A DNA stretch of 64,000 nt from Atherix ibis (GCA_958298945.1 OY282605.1:2999811-3063810); one strand, 5' to 3'; positions 23,084 to 35,354 are shown, counted from the first letter of the stretch. Made by a program: numbers and translations. Notes: generated from the sequence alone by a model not told the origin.

Positions 23084-24091
23084 CCAGGTGTATAAGTTTA
23101 AACCCGTTGTTTTTAAGTCAAAAAAAAACATGTTTTTTTTCATATAAAGCAAAAACAAATTTATTCAAAGTACTTGCGTTGTCGTGGAGGAAAATCATCT
23201 TGTCATGTTTTGTTGATAATCCGTCCTTTTTTCACGCAGATCACGGTGCAATTTGATCGGTGGTAGTGGTTGGCATTGACAGTTTCACCAGGTTTCAACA
23301 TCTCATAGTAAACGATACCCTGCTGATCGCAGCAAACACACAGCTTCGTCTTCCATCCGAAGCGATTTGGTCTTGGGAAAGATGTTGATGGTTGGCCGGA
23401 ATCAACCCACGATTTCTTGCGCTTAGGATTCTCGAAATATATCCACTTTTCATCACCTGTCACAATCCGATGCAGGAACGACTTTCTTTTTTGTCTGGTG
23501 AGCAAGATTTCGCATGTGTTTTGGCGTCACTCCATTTGCCTATCTTTCAATTCATGCGGCACCCATTTTCCGATCTTTTCAATCTTCCCCATGGCACGCA
23601 GACGCAAGAAAATGGCTGATTGAATAAAACCCAATTGCTCCGCGAGCATTTTTTGCGATTGGGTATGGTCTTCATCCAAAAGAGCCTGCAATTGATGGTC
23701 TTCAACCTTCCTAGGCCGATTTTCACGCTTCGTGTCCCACAAGTCAAAATTGCCGTCTTTGAACCGACGAAACCAATCTCGGCACGTTGTCTCCGATAAA
23801 GCACTGTCACCATAGGCCTCCATAAACATTCGATGCGATTCGGCAGCCGATTTCTTCAAATTGAAGCACAGAAAAGCAGAGCTTCCCGCATATGCTCTTT
23901 TTCTGGCACAAAACTAGACATGATTACCAAAGGAAAATTGTATGTTGTTGTACGAAATTGCTGACAATGTGCACTGATTAATGTTGACAGATGTTAAACT
24001 CATAAAAAAAAGTATGACGTGCCCATGGTAGCTTAATACACTCACTCACACCATCTATGATCAAACAGCAGAGTTAAGCTTATACACCTGG
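23084..24091 (-). mobile_element. mariner element, mauritiana subfamily, copy 2, with internal deletion
   Basis: The ends CCAGGTGTATAAGTTTAAAC and complement are flanked by TA at 23082-23083 and 24092-24093. It is about 320 bases shorter than copy 1. A deletion near 23175 removes the segment matching about 17298-17587, that is, the C-terminal part of the transposase with the last catalytic Asp. The remaining minus-strand frames read KKSAAESHRMFMEAYGDSAL and RKSFLHRIVTGDEKWIYFEN. Non-autonomous. Confidence 0.92.
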
Positions 24092-26590
24092 TAAATATTA
24101 TTTAACAACCAAGATGTCATTTGTCAGGAAAAAGAAACCTTTTAATTATGCGTACTTTTTTGTATAGAAATAATTTTGATTTAAATCTTATTAAAAAGGC
24201 ACATCACTTAACTCAGGCTTTTATGTGATTTCATAGAAATTAATTGTACAAATAAATAATATTATTTATCCAGTCCATGAAAATTAATCGTATGCTTTAT
24301 TGCACATATGGAGCACATATGTGTATGGTATAAATATTGTATAAAACAATATATTTTGTAGTATCAATGATTTGTGATAAAATATAATAATTATTTAGCT
24401 ATTTCAATTAATGCTCAATACAAAAAAATTTTATATAAGATACGCTCGTTAGTTTAGATGAAATTCATGAAATATCAATAACGTGCAAATGATCGCGATT
24501 AAATATAAAATTCGAATACGGAAATATGAAAATTTACGAAAATTACGTAAACTACATTTTTGGTTGCAATAAGAAAATGTCAGCGTATTTATTAAGTCGA
24601 TTATCTAGTATTTATACTATAAAAAAAAGAAGACGAAAAAAAGGAAAAGAAAAAATAACTTGATATAAATTTGCTTTCTAATAAAAACGACTCCAAGTGA
24701 TGAGCATCATCAACTGTGTGCACGAAGAATTATATTTTTTCTCGCTCAAAACAGAAAATCGTTAACCTCATGCAAATGCAGCTAACTTCAATTGTATGAA
24801 AAATTTTATTTTCAACTAAATAGGAGAATGTGATATTATTTATAAATGTTTCTCATTGTATTTTACTGCTGTTAATCTTTTTTTGAAGAAAAAAACATTT
24901 TATTTTTTGTTAATATTAAAGAAAATAATAATAATTCTCGTTCTAAAAAAAAAAAGAAAACAAATGTAAATTATTGTGAATATATTGTATTTATTATGTA
25001 AATACACGAAAAACTCTTAACGTTAGTAAATTGTTTTAATTTTTCCTACTGGAACTGCAAGAAAAACTGTTATAAAAGGATACGAGTAGTGAACATTTTC
25101 ATTCAGCCCCGTCACTACAACAATTTATATAAAAAGAAAAATATTATTAATTAAATTAGAAACTGGAGAAGAAAGAAAAAAACTCCTGGTTCTGTAATGT
25201 TGAATTCTTCTGCAATAAATCTTTAGCTTTTTGTCTTTACATTACACACATTTAACATAGACTTCTTAATACTAACTTATGTAAATAGATATACTAATAT
25301 TATTGTATATACAAAAATATTACTCACTCATACAACTTATTGTACAAACAGAAAACAGAAATTAATTACAAAAATGTAGAAAAGTTGAGAATTTAATTTG
25401 AAAAAATACTAATTGAATTAACAAGTAATAAATTCACAAATAAAAAATAATCTCTAACAAAAAAAAAAACAAAATATTTTGGACATTTTTTTTTAGTTTT
25501 GTTGTTTTGGCATCGTTTTTTCTTCTAGTTTTTAGTTTTTAATTAGAATAATTTTAATTTAAAAAATATATAATTTTTGCCATTTATTTTTTACAATTTT
25601 ATTTTGGCAAAATATTATATAGAAGAATGAAAAAAAACACAACAATATTTTTATAATATCATATTTTTAGCCTTTATTATTTATTATTAAGAAATTTATT
25701 ATATTTTTTTTTTGTTGTTGCTAAACGCTTTTAATCGTAAAGTATATTTATTTATTTATTATTATTATCACAAATATTTTTATTGCATATTCGTATTTGT
25801 TTAGTTTGATTGATTTCTGTCTATATATTTTTGCTATTATTATAATTTCGTTTTTAAATTTTTTACCACAAAAACTATGTTGTCATAAAATTTGATGTAT
25901 TTGTATGTATAGCTTTGGAAAATGGGTCAAAAAAAATATTATTTATTACTCGAATATATTATATATAAAATGGATATATAAGCGTTCTGTTTAGATTCAT
26001 TTCGAAATTTATACGTGAATTAATAGATAGAAAAAGATATGTAAACTTTTCGAACGCAAAAAAAAAGAAAATATCGGAAAATTTCGATTTGAATTTACTT
26101 CAGAATGTATGTAAGTAGACGTGTGTGAAGAAATTTTTTTTTTATTTACTTTTCTTTACTATATTAATTTTGAATTTGTTTAAAAAAAATTTTTTTTTTA
26201 TTAAAATTTTTAAGCCATATTCTAAATGTGATTTGATTGTTAACCAAAGTTAGAAACAAAAAACTATTACACGCGCACATTTTTATTTATCGATTTTTTG
26301 TTAGTTTTATTGTTAAAGGAAAAATTTTTTATAGTTAATTTATTTGATTTAAAGATTTTTTTATAGTAAATTTTTTTTTTTTTGATATTGTTTGTGAAAT
26401 TATGTATATTTTGGCATAAAATCCCCCTTTTCCGTTGCTGTGTTTACTCGTTTAGTCATAATTTTTATTTATTTAGTATTTAAGTTTTAAAATCATAATA
26501 AATAATTATGATGATTTTATTCTTAATTAGAATAATATTTTTTAGTTCATCTCATAATATTTATTTTGAACGTTTTTTTGTTTTTGTAAG
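24092..26590 (+). other. intron sequence of shot, nothing recognised
   Basis: 2.5 kb of very AT-rich intron with homopolymers. I see no transposon ends, exon-like islands or RNA genes. Confidence 0.5.
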
Positions 26591-27266
26591 TTTTTTTCTT
26601 ATATTTGTTTTGTTTCTTTTCTTTCATTTGTCGCTTCCGCTGTTATGAACACAAATACAAATTTACACAAAAAATCCTTAAATCTCCTGTTGTACACAAA
26701 ATTAAATTTCATTTCATCCTTCCAAAAAAAATTTACTAATATTTTTTTTTTTTTAAAATCCATTTTGTTTTGTCACATTTACACGTTTGTTTTGGAATTT
26801 CAATTTATTTATTATATAAAATTTGGTTATATTTAATATATTTTTTTTTTTTTGTTCAAAATTTCTCCTATTAACACTATTTTTTCTTAATTTTTCTTTT
26901 ACATCCTCTTTATCCTCCAAAAATCCTTTTCCAAACATATTAAATTTTTAAAAAATTTGAACCAAAAAAAAAAATACCCTTCCTCACATCCGCATATGGT
27001 TTAAAAACGCACACAAACAAACACACCAACACGTGCAACCAAATATAAAAAACCAAAAAAAAATCTATGCCTGCAACATGTGTCCTGCCTGCCCGCTACT
27101 GTTTGTGCCGTAATCATGCAATACCAAATCGAACGATCGATTGCTGGACTTCTGATCAAATCTAAAACACAAACAAACAAACACACTTGCAAATAATAAT
27201 AAAATACACAAACACGTGTATATGTACGCTATTTGCTGTGGTGTGGCCCATCCATTCCACCTATAG
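26591..27266 (+). promoter_or_regulatory. exceptional AG-free zone (674 bases) before exon 27267
   Basis: No AG occurs from 26591 to 27264; the first AG (27265-27266) is the acceptor of the exon at 27267. Branch-point-like TACTAAT (26734-26740) followed by a run of T lies about 528 bases upstream, and a second candidate (ATTAAC then pyrimidines) lies at about 26870. The proximal 250 bases are C- and A-rich (ACACACCAACACGTGC, TGTCCTGCCTGCCCGCTACT) and look less neutral than ordinary intron. Confidence 0.75.
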
Positions 27267-27427
27267 CCAAAGGACGTACCAATATTGAACTGAGGGAACA
27301 ATTCATTCTAGCCGATGGAGTTTCTCAAAGTATGGCTGCGTTTAAACCTCGTTTATCAACATCGTCACAGGCAAACGGTTCTGGATCAGGATCTCCATTG
27401 CTGAGCACTCAAGGTCCTATAACTAAG
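27267..27427 (+). CDS. shot: shot tail exon A ([12 protein letters not shown]), one of three interchangeable exons
   Basis: After the G left by 16052 it reads [19 protein letters not shown], then [16 protein letters not shown] and a Ser/Gly-rich end [11 protein letters not shown]. The CRAKGRTN...LRE.F pattern follows GAS2 in spectraplakins of flies and vertebrates, so this is the common form. It is 161 bases: two bases in, ending on a codon boundary at AAG|GTAAAC. The start and end phases equal those of 27855 and 33677, so only one of the three can join 16052 to 34195 in frame at a time. Confidence 0.93.
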
Positions 27428-27854
27428 GTAAACTAGACAAATCCAATCAAAATCAGATTAGCTTAACAATTAAAAGAACTAAATCGAAATAGTTAAGAAC
27501 ACAATTCAAAGCTCGCTCGACCAATGAGCCATATTATAATTAAGCCCAGCTAGCCCAGCCGCGAAACAATTATATAGAAGCAAAAAAAAATTATATTTAA
27601 TTGTGCTATGCTAGATTAATTTTTGTTTTAATTTTTTATTATTATTTTATGATTTATTTTTCTTTAATTAGCGGTATAATAATTGTTAAAGAGTTCATTT
27701 TGAAAAATTAATTTTCTTGAGCGTTTTTTTTTTCTCCAAAGAATATTTTTATATAATTTTTTTTTAGAATTTAAGCTATTATTCACAATTAAGACAATTT
27801 TGGGTCCAATGGCTGTGCGCTTTTGTTTGCGTTTCATTTTCACCGAAATCATAG

Positions 27855-27910
27855 GGGAAAAAATGAAAACGAAACGCCAGAGTGTTAACAGTCCAACATG
27901 GTTTAAATGG
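27855..27910 (+). CDS. shot: shot tail exon B (short basic alternative)
   Basis: The acceptor is AAATCATAG, with a pyrimidine-rich stretch before it, and the donor TGG|GTAAGT is strong. After G from 16052 it reads G-EKMKTKRQSVNSPTWFKW and then joins VRERSQRS at 34195. It has the same phases as exons A and C. It is only 56 bases and would replace the KGRTN segment with a short Lys/Arg-rich one. It is supported by splice sites, phase and a GC-richer composition. I do not recognise the peptide. Confidence 0.55.
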
Positions 27911-28225
27911 GTAAGTAAAAGGAAGTTGATAATAAGACAAGATATGCTTTTTAAATAAAATCAAAAGTGATTTAATAGAATAGTAATTATTGAGAATTAT
28001 AACGACCTTTTGCAGTGGTGTACAGAAAATATTGTATTTTCCGAAATATGTTTTATTTCAAAATTAAATATAATTAATTATAAAAAATATACCAAATTAA
28101 AAAAAAAATGATTTGTCTGTAAACTATTTATAGTTTATATAATTAATTTTATTTACTGAGATTTTCTCCTGTTATTAATATTATAAAAATTTATATTTTT
28201 ATATTTTTGGATTATAATTCAAATA
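27911..28225 (+). other. intron sequence of shot, nothing recognised
   Basis: AT-rich spacer between tail exon B and the transposon at 28226. Confidence 0.5.
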
Positions 28226-29034
28226 TCGGGTTTTTCAATAGCAACTTGACACTTTTGATTTCTTACTGTGAACACACCCTTAAACCAATCAGTGCGCTGT
28301 CACTGTCGAAACACTCAGTAACTTAAACATTTTCATCATGCAAAGACCCGTCTACAAGTAATTAAAAATTACTACGGATTAAGAGCGCTTACGCCAATTT
28401 TGGGTCGTCATTCTTGCCCGAGTAGACAAGCAGTTTACAATTTGGTGAGAAGTGCTGCAAATCCCCATGTGCTTCATGAAACACCACTTCATCCACAAAA
28501 AGTGTGTGTATGGTGCAGTTTTCATGCCGGTGGCGTCGTTGGGCAATTTTTTTTCTTCGTTGATGAAAATGACCGTCACGGTACAGTCAATGCTGAACGC
28601 TACAGAGACATGTGGCAGCGTTATTTCTTCGATCAATTGCATGGGCTGGACATCAGTGATATGTGGTTTCAACAAGACGGTGCTACATCCCACAGAGCGG
28701 GAGAAACAATCGACTTATTTAAGTCCAAGTTCGGTGAACGTGTTATATCGAGAAAAGGTCCAGTCGATTGGCCTCCGAGATCTTGTGATTTAACACCTCT
28801 AGACTTTTTTTCGGTGGGGCTACGTTAAATCGATGGTCTATATTAACAAGCCGGCGACGTTAGAGGACCTAACAGCCAACATCGAACGAGAAATAGCGGC
28901 CATTCCCGTCGAATTGTGTGGCCGAGTCATCGAAAATTATACTTTAAGACAATAATAAAAGTTTTGATATATCTTAAATGGTTTGCGATATATTTTTTTA
29001 AAAAAAGTTGTCAAGTTCTTATTCAAAAACCCTT
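28226..29034 (+). mobile_element. Tc1/mariner DD41D-type element, internally deleted
   Basis: Imperfect inverted ends (GGGTTTTTCAATAGCAACTT against GGGTTTTTGAATAAGAACTT) are flanked by TA at 28224-28225 and 29035-29036. The plus strand encodes a damaged N-terminus, then PLHPQKVCVWCSFHAGGVVG, FQQDGATSHRAGETIDLF, WPPRSCDLTPLDFF. A frameshift in a T run (about 28810) is followed by GYVKSMVYINKPATLEDL and a stop near 28957. The spacing between the last two aspartates is 41 residues. The first catalytic region is missing. Confidence 0.88.
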
Positions 29035-30922
29035 TATGTAAAAATATTAATAGTGATAGATTATAAAGGATTTACAGAGACTTTTATATAAGAAAATTGA
29101 AATTAGGTAATATTTCTGACCATCACTGTATTTTTTGTACAGGTTTTATATTAAAAAAAAGAAGCTTAAATTATTTTAACAAATTACCACAAGGTAATTG
29201 CCTGTATATAAGGCCTCATGTACCAGACCCCATATTGTGACAGTACAAAATTACCTCTGGCACATAGTTCAGAGACCTCATCATACACAAACAAACAAAG
29301 AAACTTTAATTATTAATTGGTCGAAAATTATGTTTTTCGCATTAAAAATTTATAAAAGCATATCTTGTCTTTTCCGTATTTTCATTTTATTTTAAATTTC
29401 TATAAATATCATCTATCAAAAATTATGCACTTTATTTTTATATAAATAGATAATCAAAAAAAAACTGGTGCAACAATTTATATGAAATTTTTATTTATAA
29501 TTTATTTCTGTTTTTGTTTTCATTATTGTTTAAATAATGAATAAAAATCACAATAGTTAAGAAGGTAAGAAATTCTTGTCAAAATTCAATTTTGGAAAAA
29601 AATGCATGAATCGAAAATTATTTTTTTTTTTTCAAGTTGTAATTTTGATCAAAATTTTTTTTTTACTGTAGTGTATATAAATTGATGCACTTTATTATTT
29701 AAAAGAAAAAATCCATAGTACACCATTTATTTTAAGTTTTTTCTTATATATATGTATTTTTTTTTGCTTTTTGTGGTCATTATTCTTTGTATGTGTACAT
29801 TTTTTTTGCACTTTTTGGAAATTATTTTGTATTGCACATTTCGTTGTTTTTTTCTGTTATATGTTGGAAAGGCGATTTTTGTAAATTTATTTAGTGTTCT
29901 TTAATTTAATGATGTTATTGTACTTTTTTTTTTAGTTAGTATTGTTTAAAAATATTATTCTGAAAAAAAAATTTGTGATTTTATTTTTTTTATTAAAAAA
30001 AAGTTAAATTGAACATTTAATTTGAAATGAATAATAAAAACTCTCTAAAATACATAAAATCATACACATTTCAATACAATAACAGACAATGTAAAGATGT
30101 TTGTCCCGAAGCGATGTTTTTTAAACATTTTTAGAAATTTAACATTTCATAGTGTGTATAGTGTTTTCGAATATAATTTTTTCTTTATTCAAAAAAGTTT
30201 TCTATGTCAACTAATTTATGATAATTTTTTTTTTAATTTCATCAAAATACATAATTTTACCTTATTTTTGAAAGATTTTTCTATCCTATAATCAATCAGA
30301 TTTATTTGTATTATAAAAATATTGGAAAAAAATTATATTCCTTTAGTGTGATTAGAAAATACCTCATTTTAATAGGAAAATTTAGAAACATAATAAATAA
30401 ACATTTATTGAAAATAATTTTCAAAAAAAATAAACAAAATCGAAGGATTATTTACACCCTTTAAAATAATTGCAGAATTAAAATCGATTCAAATTGTTGT
30501 GGTAGGATTTTCTGAAAAAGCAGTATCCTAAAATGTGGATTTTTTTTAAAAATATATTTACATTTATTTAAAAATATTTAACATTTATTTAAAAATATAA
30601 TAAACAAATTAATAATATTGGTTTGTTTTTAAATCAAAATAAATTTCTTTGAAGAAAATTTGTTTGGTACTAAAAATTAGTCTGTGCACCAACCCGTTAA
30701 GATGAGATTGTGCTGCCACTAATTTTGTCGTCCAAAGAAATTTGTTCGATGCTAAAAATAAGCTTATGCATCAACCAGTTTAGATGAGAATGTGCTACCA
30801 CTAGCAGCAGCACATTCTCAATTATCGAAAACAAATTACCTCAACGTATAACAGAATTTGATACGTGCTAACTTTTATACAGACAATTTATTTGTGTTAT
30901 ACTAAAAAGATTGATGAAAATA
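29035..30922 (+). other. intron sequence of shot with an imperfect duplication
   Basis: AT-rich. At about 30651-30806 a unit of about 85 bases (containing CTAAAAATAAGCTTATGCAT-like and GATGAGAATGTGCTACCACT sequence) occurs twice in imperfect tandem. Nothing else is recognised. Confidence 0.55.
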
Positions 30923-32186
30923 TTGGGTTGGCAACTAAGTGATTGCGGATTTTAAATAAGAAGAAAAATTCAAAGTTTTTACTTAAAAATATAACTATAT
31001 TCCATTAGGTATTGTCCGTTTTTGTTGATGACCCTTTGCCATCTTTCAGGTAGTGTAATAATTCCGTGTTCGTAAAACTTATTACTTTTACTAGCAAAAA
31101 ATTGAATTAAATGCGATTTGACATCATCAGCGTCATTAAAAATTTTATCATTTAAGCACCTCTGCATGGAACGAAATAAATGGTAATCTGAAGGCGCTAG
31201 GTCAAGGCTATATGGTGGTTGTGATAACGCATCCCAACCTAATTCCAATAATTTTTGGCGAGGAACCAACAAGATGTGTGCGGCTTTGCATTGTCATGCT
31301 GGAAAACAAACCCTTACGATTTGCCAATTATGGCCACTTTTCTTGAACTGCATTGCTCAGTTTGACGAGTTGTTGAATGTACACGGTGGAATTAATCGTT
31401 TGGTTTCTTGGTAAAAGCAGAATTACCAAAAATTCAGAATTCCTTTATTATACCACCAAACTGACAGCATAATCTTCTTTTGGTGCATCTCAGCTTTTGA
31501 TGTCGTCTGAGGTGGTTCATCTCGCATCACCCACGATCGTTTCCGATTCACGTTGTTCTAAACTATCCCCTTTTCGTCGCCAGTTATCAGTCCTTTCAGA
31601 AATGGATTCGTTTCGTTGCGTTTCAGAAGCGAATCGCAAATGCTAATGCATTGCGTCAAATGAATTTCCTTAAGCTGATGAGGAATCCATAAATCGAGTT
31701 TCTTAACATAGCCAAGCAATTTTAATTTTTTTCAATGCATGTATGCGATACATTGAGCTTCTCTGTAATCTCACGTGTTGAAGATCTGAATCGATAATGG
31801 CCTTGATATGGGTCTCATCAAATTCAATTTTTAGTGAAAAATCACCAGAACGAAATTTAGCAAACCAATTTTGACACTGCCTTTCTTTCAAGGCTTCATT
31901 GCCATATACATCACATAACTTCTTGTGTACCAGCGATGCGTTCTTGCCTTTTCGGAAATAATACAATAAAATATGTCTAAAATGCACGTCTTGTCCTTCC
32001 ATTTTTAAATTTGGATGCAAACAAAACTAAATAGCTAAACGATAATTTTTTTTACTAAATTAAAGGCGCAAGCCCAAACAACAAGAAAACAATATAGGTT
32101 AGGTGCTTTGAACACGTTGACATAACAAAAGAATGTGCTAATACCATCTATTGACAAAATCTGCAATCACTTAGTTGCCAACCCAA
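30923..32186 (-). mobile_element. mariner element with TTGGGTTGGCAACTAAGTGA ends, near full length, decayed
   Basis: Long perfect-looking inverted ends are flanked by TA (30921-30922 and 32187-32188), and the 1264-base length fits a complete mariner. The minus strand starts near 32000 (MEGQDVHFRHILLYYFRKGK, then CQNWFAKFRSGDFSL) and ends near 30980 with PPYSLDLAPSDYHLFRSMQR, then LPERWQRVINKNGQYLMEY. Several frameshifts and stops break the middle. This is a third mariner kind in the window, distinct from the other two by both ends and protein. Confidence 0.92.
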
Positions 32187-33433
32187 TAATAGTAATTACA
32201 TTTTTTTACACAAATAAGTTTGATTTATTATGTATTCTAATAATTACCAGCTATTATATTTTTATTATTATGAATAAATATTCAAAAGGAATAAGAAAGA
32301 AAAAAATATGTTTTCACAGAATAGTCTTCAAAAAAAAAAAAGATTGCAATAAAATTTATTCAAAATTCAGATTTTTGATATGATTTTTATTTATTATTAA
32401 TAATTAAATAAAAAAAAAGTCTTTTATTTTAATAAAAAATATTTTTTTGCCTAAAATGTATGTGAAATATCAAATTATTTCTATTATTGAGAAAAAAATC
32501 AATTCATTTACCTGTGTAGCTATAGTGTACACATATACTGAAATTTACTTCTAAAAAATTTTTTTTTAATACATAAAAAAAATTTACCATAATACAATAA
32601 TTAAATTCTCTTTCTGAAATTGTTCTCTATTTATCTTAATATATAAAAAAAATTTTACATAAAATAATATTGAAGTTTTAAGTTAATAAAAACTAAATTT
32701 TTGTTTATTGCAATGTCTAATTTTATGCCTACCAAAAAAAATATCTACTATTTTATCTTATAATAAGAATTAAATTAATTGCCTTTTGATCAAATCTAAT
32801 TTTTTTTATGATATTATAGGTGTAATCATATTTTTCTGTATAATATCATTATTTGTTCTATGAAATTAGGGGTTTTTGTTGAAAAATCTTATTGATTATT
32901 TGGAAATTTTCAACAAATCTAGCACTTTCAAAAGATAATTGAATAAAATTTTTTTTTTAAACACAAGTAAGAACGCTTACTTTTAAAAAAAAATTCCCCT
33001 TTTATTGTGTTAGTTAAAGATTTATTTGAAGAAAAAAAATTTTAAGTGATTGTTTAAATGCTTTGTTCATTTAACAAAAATATATTATCATTAATAAATA
33101 TAATTTCTATCAGTATTATCATTATCATCATGACAAAAATAAAAATGCTTACTTTTATTATATTTTTCCAACTTTTATTACTCTCTCCTTATTTTTATAT
33201 ATCCATACCTTTTCTCCGTTTAAATATACCATATTTCATATTTTGATTTTGATTTTTATTTTTATCATTATTATTATTGTTTAAATTTATTCGAATTCAT
33301 GATAATGCGATTTTTATTTGATTGAATTAATAAAAATCCATATTTAAAAAAAAAAAAATATTATTAAATGATCATTGAATTAGGGGAGGATATTTAAAAT
33401 GGCTTTTAATTGATTGTTTTTTTGCTAAATGAG
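32187..33433 (+). other. intron sequence of shot, with a second AG-poor block
   Basis: AT-rich. The part 33114-33381 also lacks AG (268 bases), but no exon follows its first AG. Only two more AGs occur before the zone starting at 33434. Nothing else is recognised. Confidence 0.5.
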
Positions 33434-33676
33434 AATTTCTCTTTTTTTTCCTATTTTTTCTCTTTTTCTTACTGGCTGTATTCTGTGTCTATCGCAAATC
33501 ATATCGAATATATATCATATCAATATAATCGATCACTTAAATGAATGTGATTTGGCATATTATCAAAATCATCTTTATATCGATGCGAAAACGGTGGATG
33601 ATATTATCGATCGCACATGAAAAAAAATTATCATACATTATTCTATATATATATATATATATATATGAATGTATAG
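33434..33676 (+). promoter_or_regulatory. AG-free zone (241 bases) before tail exon C
   Basis: No AG occurs from 33434 to 33674; the acceptor AG is at 33675-33676. A strong pyrimidine tract (about 33437-33470) lies at the far end, with branch-like GCTAAAT just before it and CTTAC at its end. A TA dinucleotide run (33645-33666) is all that lies beside the acceptor. The middle (33480-33620) is an open frame on the + strand, but I read it as non-coding. Confidence 0.7.
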
Positions 33677-33855
33677 TTGATGAACATTTGGCTGAACTTA
33701 TGCCAATATTTGAAAGACTGAGAGCCCAAGAACAGATACCATGTGCCTTTCCCTTGCACATGGGTTCGGGAGGCACTGTATTTGTACGAAATAATAATAG
33801 CCGATCAGTACCTTTAAGTCCACACGCCCCACATTGCCATCCATCAACACATTGG
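33677..33855 (+). CDS. shot: shot tail exon C (DEHLAELMPIFERL), alternative to A and B
   Basis: After G from 16052 it reads V-DEHLAELMPIFERLRAQEQ, then IPCAFPLHMGSGGTVFVRNN and PLSPHAPHCHPSTHW. The donor TGG|GTAAGT is strong, and the exon ends on a codon boundary into VRERSQRS at 34195. It is 179 bases, with phases identical to exons A and B. Its composition and codon use look coding, in contrast to the flanking intron. It would replace the KGRTN segment with a helical and then His/Pro-rich segment. Confidence 0.75.
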
Positions 33856-34194
33856 GTAAGTTTGCCAAAAATTGGAACACCGAACAAAAATAATCAACAA
33901 CGAGCAAGTATTATTTATATATCGTTAAGAATTCTTTTATTATTATATTTATAAGTTAATTATTTTATAATTATTTTTTAGTCAATTTAAAAGAGAAAAC
34001 CTATTTTTTTATTAATGTATTAATATTTTACAAGAAATAATATTATAATAAAATCGATATAGAAATTTTAAATTCAGACTTCAGACGTTTAAAAAAAACA
34101 CAAATGTGAAAAATATACTTTAATTAATTCGTTTTAGTTTTAATTGAAATGATATTGAATTGAGAGTAATTAATGGGCTTTTAATTATGTTTAG

Positions 34195-34465
34195 GTTCGC
34201 GAACGTTCACAACGATCAGTTGCAATGTCGCGTCCATCAAGATCATCGCTCTCAGCGTCCACGCCAGACTCGTTAAGCGATAATGAGAGCAGTATGGGCA
34301 CAGCTGGCCGTTTTACGCCGCGCAAAGTGTCCTACACAACGAGGACACCGGGTCTAACGCCAGGCGGATCCCGAGGTGGATCTAAACCCAATTCTAGACC
34401 CGCCAGTCGTGCAGGATCCAAACCGCCTTCTAGACACGGATCGAATTTATCATTAGACAGTACAG
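34195..34465 (+). CDS. shot: shot exon, Ser/Arg-rich tail
   Basis: It reads VRERSQRSVAMSRPSRSSLS, then ASTPDSLSDNESSMGTAGRF, TPRKVSYTTRTPGLTPGGSR and SRAGSKPPSRHGSNLSLDST. This is the low-complexity, basic, Ser-rich C-terminal region typical of spectraplakins, which binds microtubules. The donor ACAG|GTATGA leaves one base. Confidence 0.95.
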
Positions 34466-34537
34466 GTATGAAATTGGCAACATTTTATCAAAATGCGATT
34501 GTTTAAATTTTTATTTATTTTCGGAATCACTCCCCAG

Positions 34538-34712
34538 ATGATACACCTTCTCGCATTCCACAACGAAAACCGGCAACCACTTCCACACCAATTTCAGGAA
34601 GCGGAACTACACCGCGACCGTCACGCCTTTCCGTAGGTTCAGTAACAAGTACACGAACAAACGGAACTGCACGAAAAACCGCATCTGGATCAGCCAGTCC
34701 CGCTCCAACAAG
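34538..34712 (+). CDS. shot: shot exon, Ser/Thr/Pro-rich tail
   Basis: The acceptor CACTCCCCAG follows a 72-base intron. It reads DDTPSRIPQRKPATTSTPIS, then GTTPRPSRLSVGSVTSTRTN and RKTASGSASPAPT. The opening SRIP is itself an SxIP tetrapeptide, the EB1-docking motif. The donor AG|GTTTGT leaves AG, which fits the single-base start of 38108, 42358 and 43712. Confidence 0.95.
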
Positions 34713-35354
34713 GTTTGTATAAAATATAAATCAACATTTGTATTCCTAGTTTAAAAACACTTCATATAAATAATAATATTAATAATCAATTTCTTATCTG
34801 CATATTTGAGTGCATATACATATATATTTCCTAGTAATTTAGATTATTTTTTTCCAATATGCATAATTACGTTAAATTTTATTTCATGTACAATAACAAA
34901 TGGTCGACTTCTTGATTATCGTAAATATTTTGTTCTTTACTTGAATTTATTTATTCGTTTATTATAAAAGAAATCGAAATTGAGATCCGTTTTCTAACAA
35001 TTTGGTTGCCATTCTAAAGTTGGTTTTTGCACCAAAGTTCATTAATTTTAATTTAAAATTACTTTTTCTTCTTGGTGACATTTTTAATCTATATTTAATT
35101 AATCAGCCAATTATTAAACAAAACAAAAACTATTTTGAAGTTACTTGATTCGATTGTAATTTGCAAATTGAAAACAATTCTGAAAAATCGAAATCAAATG
35201 CAGCATAAAAACCTCCCCAAACAAAATAGTTGAAAAAAGCCTTTCATTTGTAAGCTCCGCTGTGCCGATGCGGCTTGCTGTGGTCGCAAATGCCCTCGCA
35301 TGCTTGTTAGTGGTCGCAAATGCTCTTCGTCAATAGCATTTTTATTAGGGAAAA
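34713..35354 (+). other. intron sequence of shot, nothing recognised
   Basis: AT-rich spacer up to the mariner at 35355. Confidence 0.5.

Noticed and set aside
29198..29395. 65-codon open frame, locally GC-richer
   Set aside because: No splice sites of fitting phase and no recognisable domain.
33114..33381. 268-base AG-free block not followed by an exon
   Set aside because: The first AGs (33382, 33387) open no frame of the right phase and no GT donor follows, so I did not call an exon.
33429..33620. Open frame with plausible-looking peptide (ECDLAYYQNHLYIDAKTVDD)
   Set aside because: It lies wholly inside an AG-free zone, so there is no acceptor to bring it into a transcript from upstream, and it has no start in good context. 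Treated as regulatory intron.
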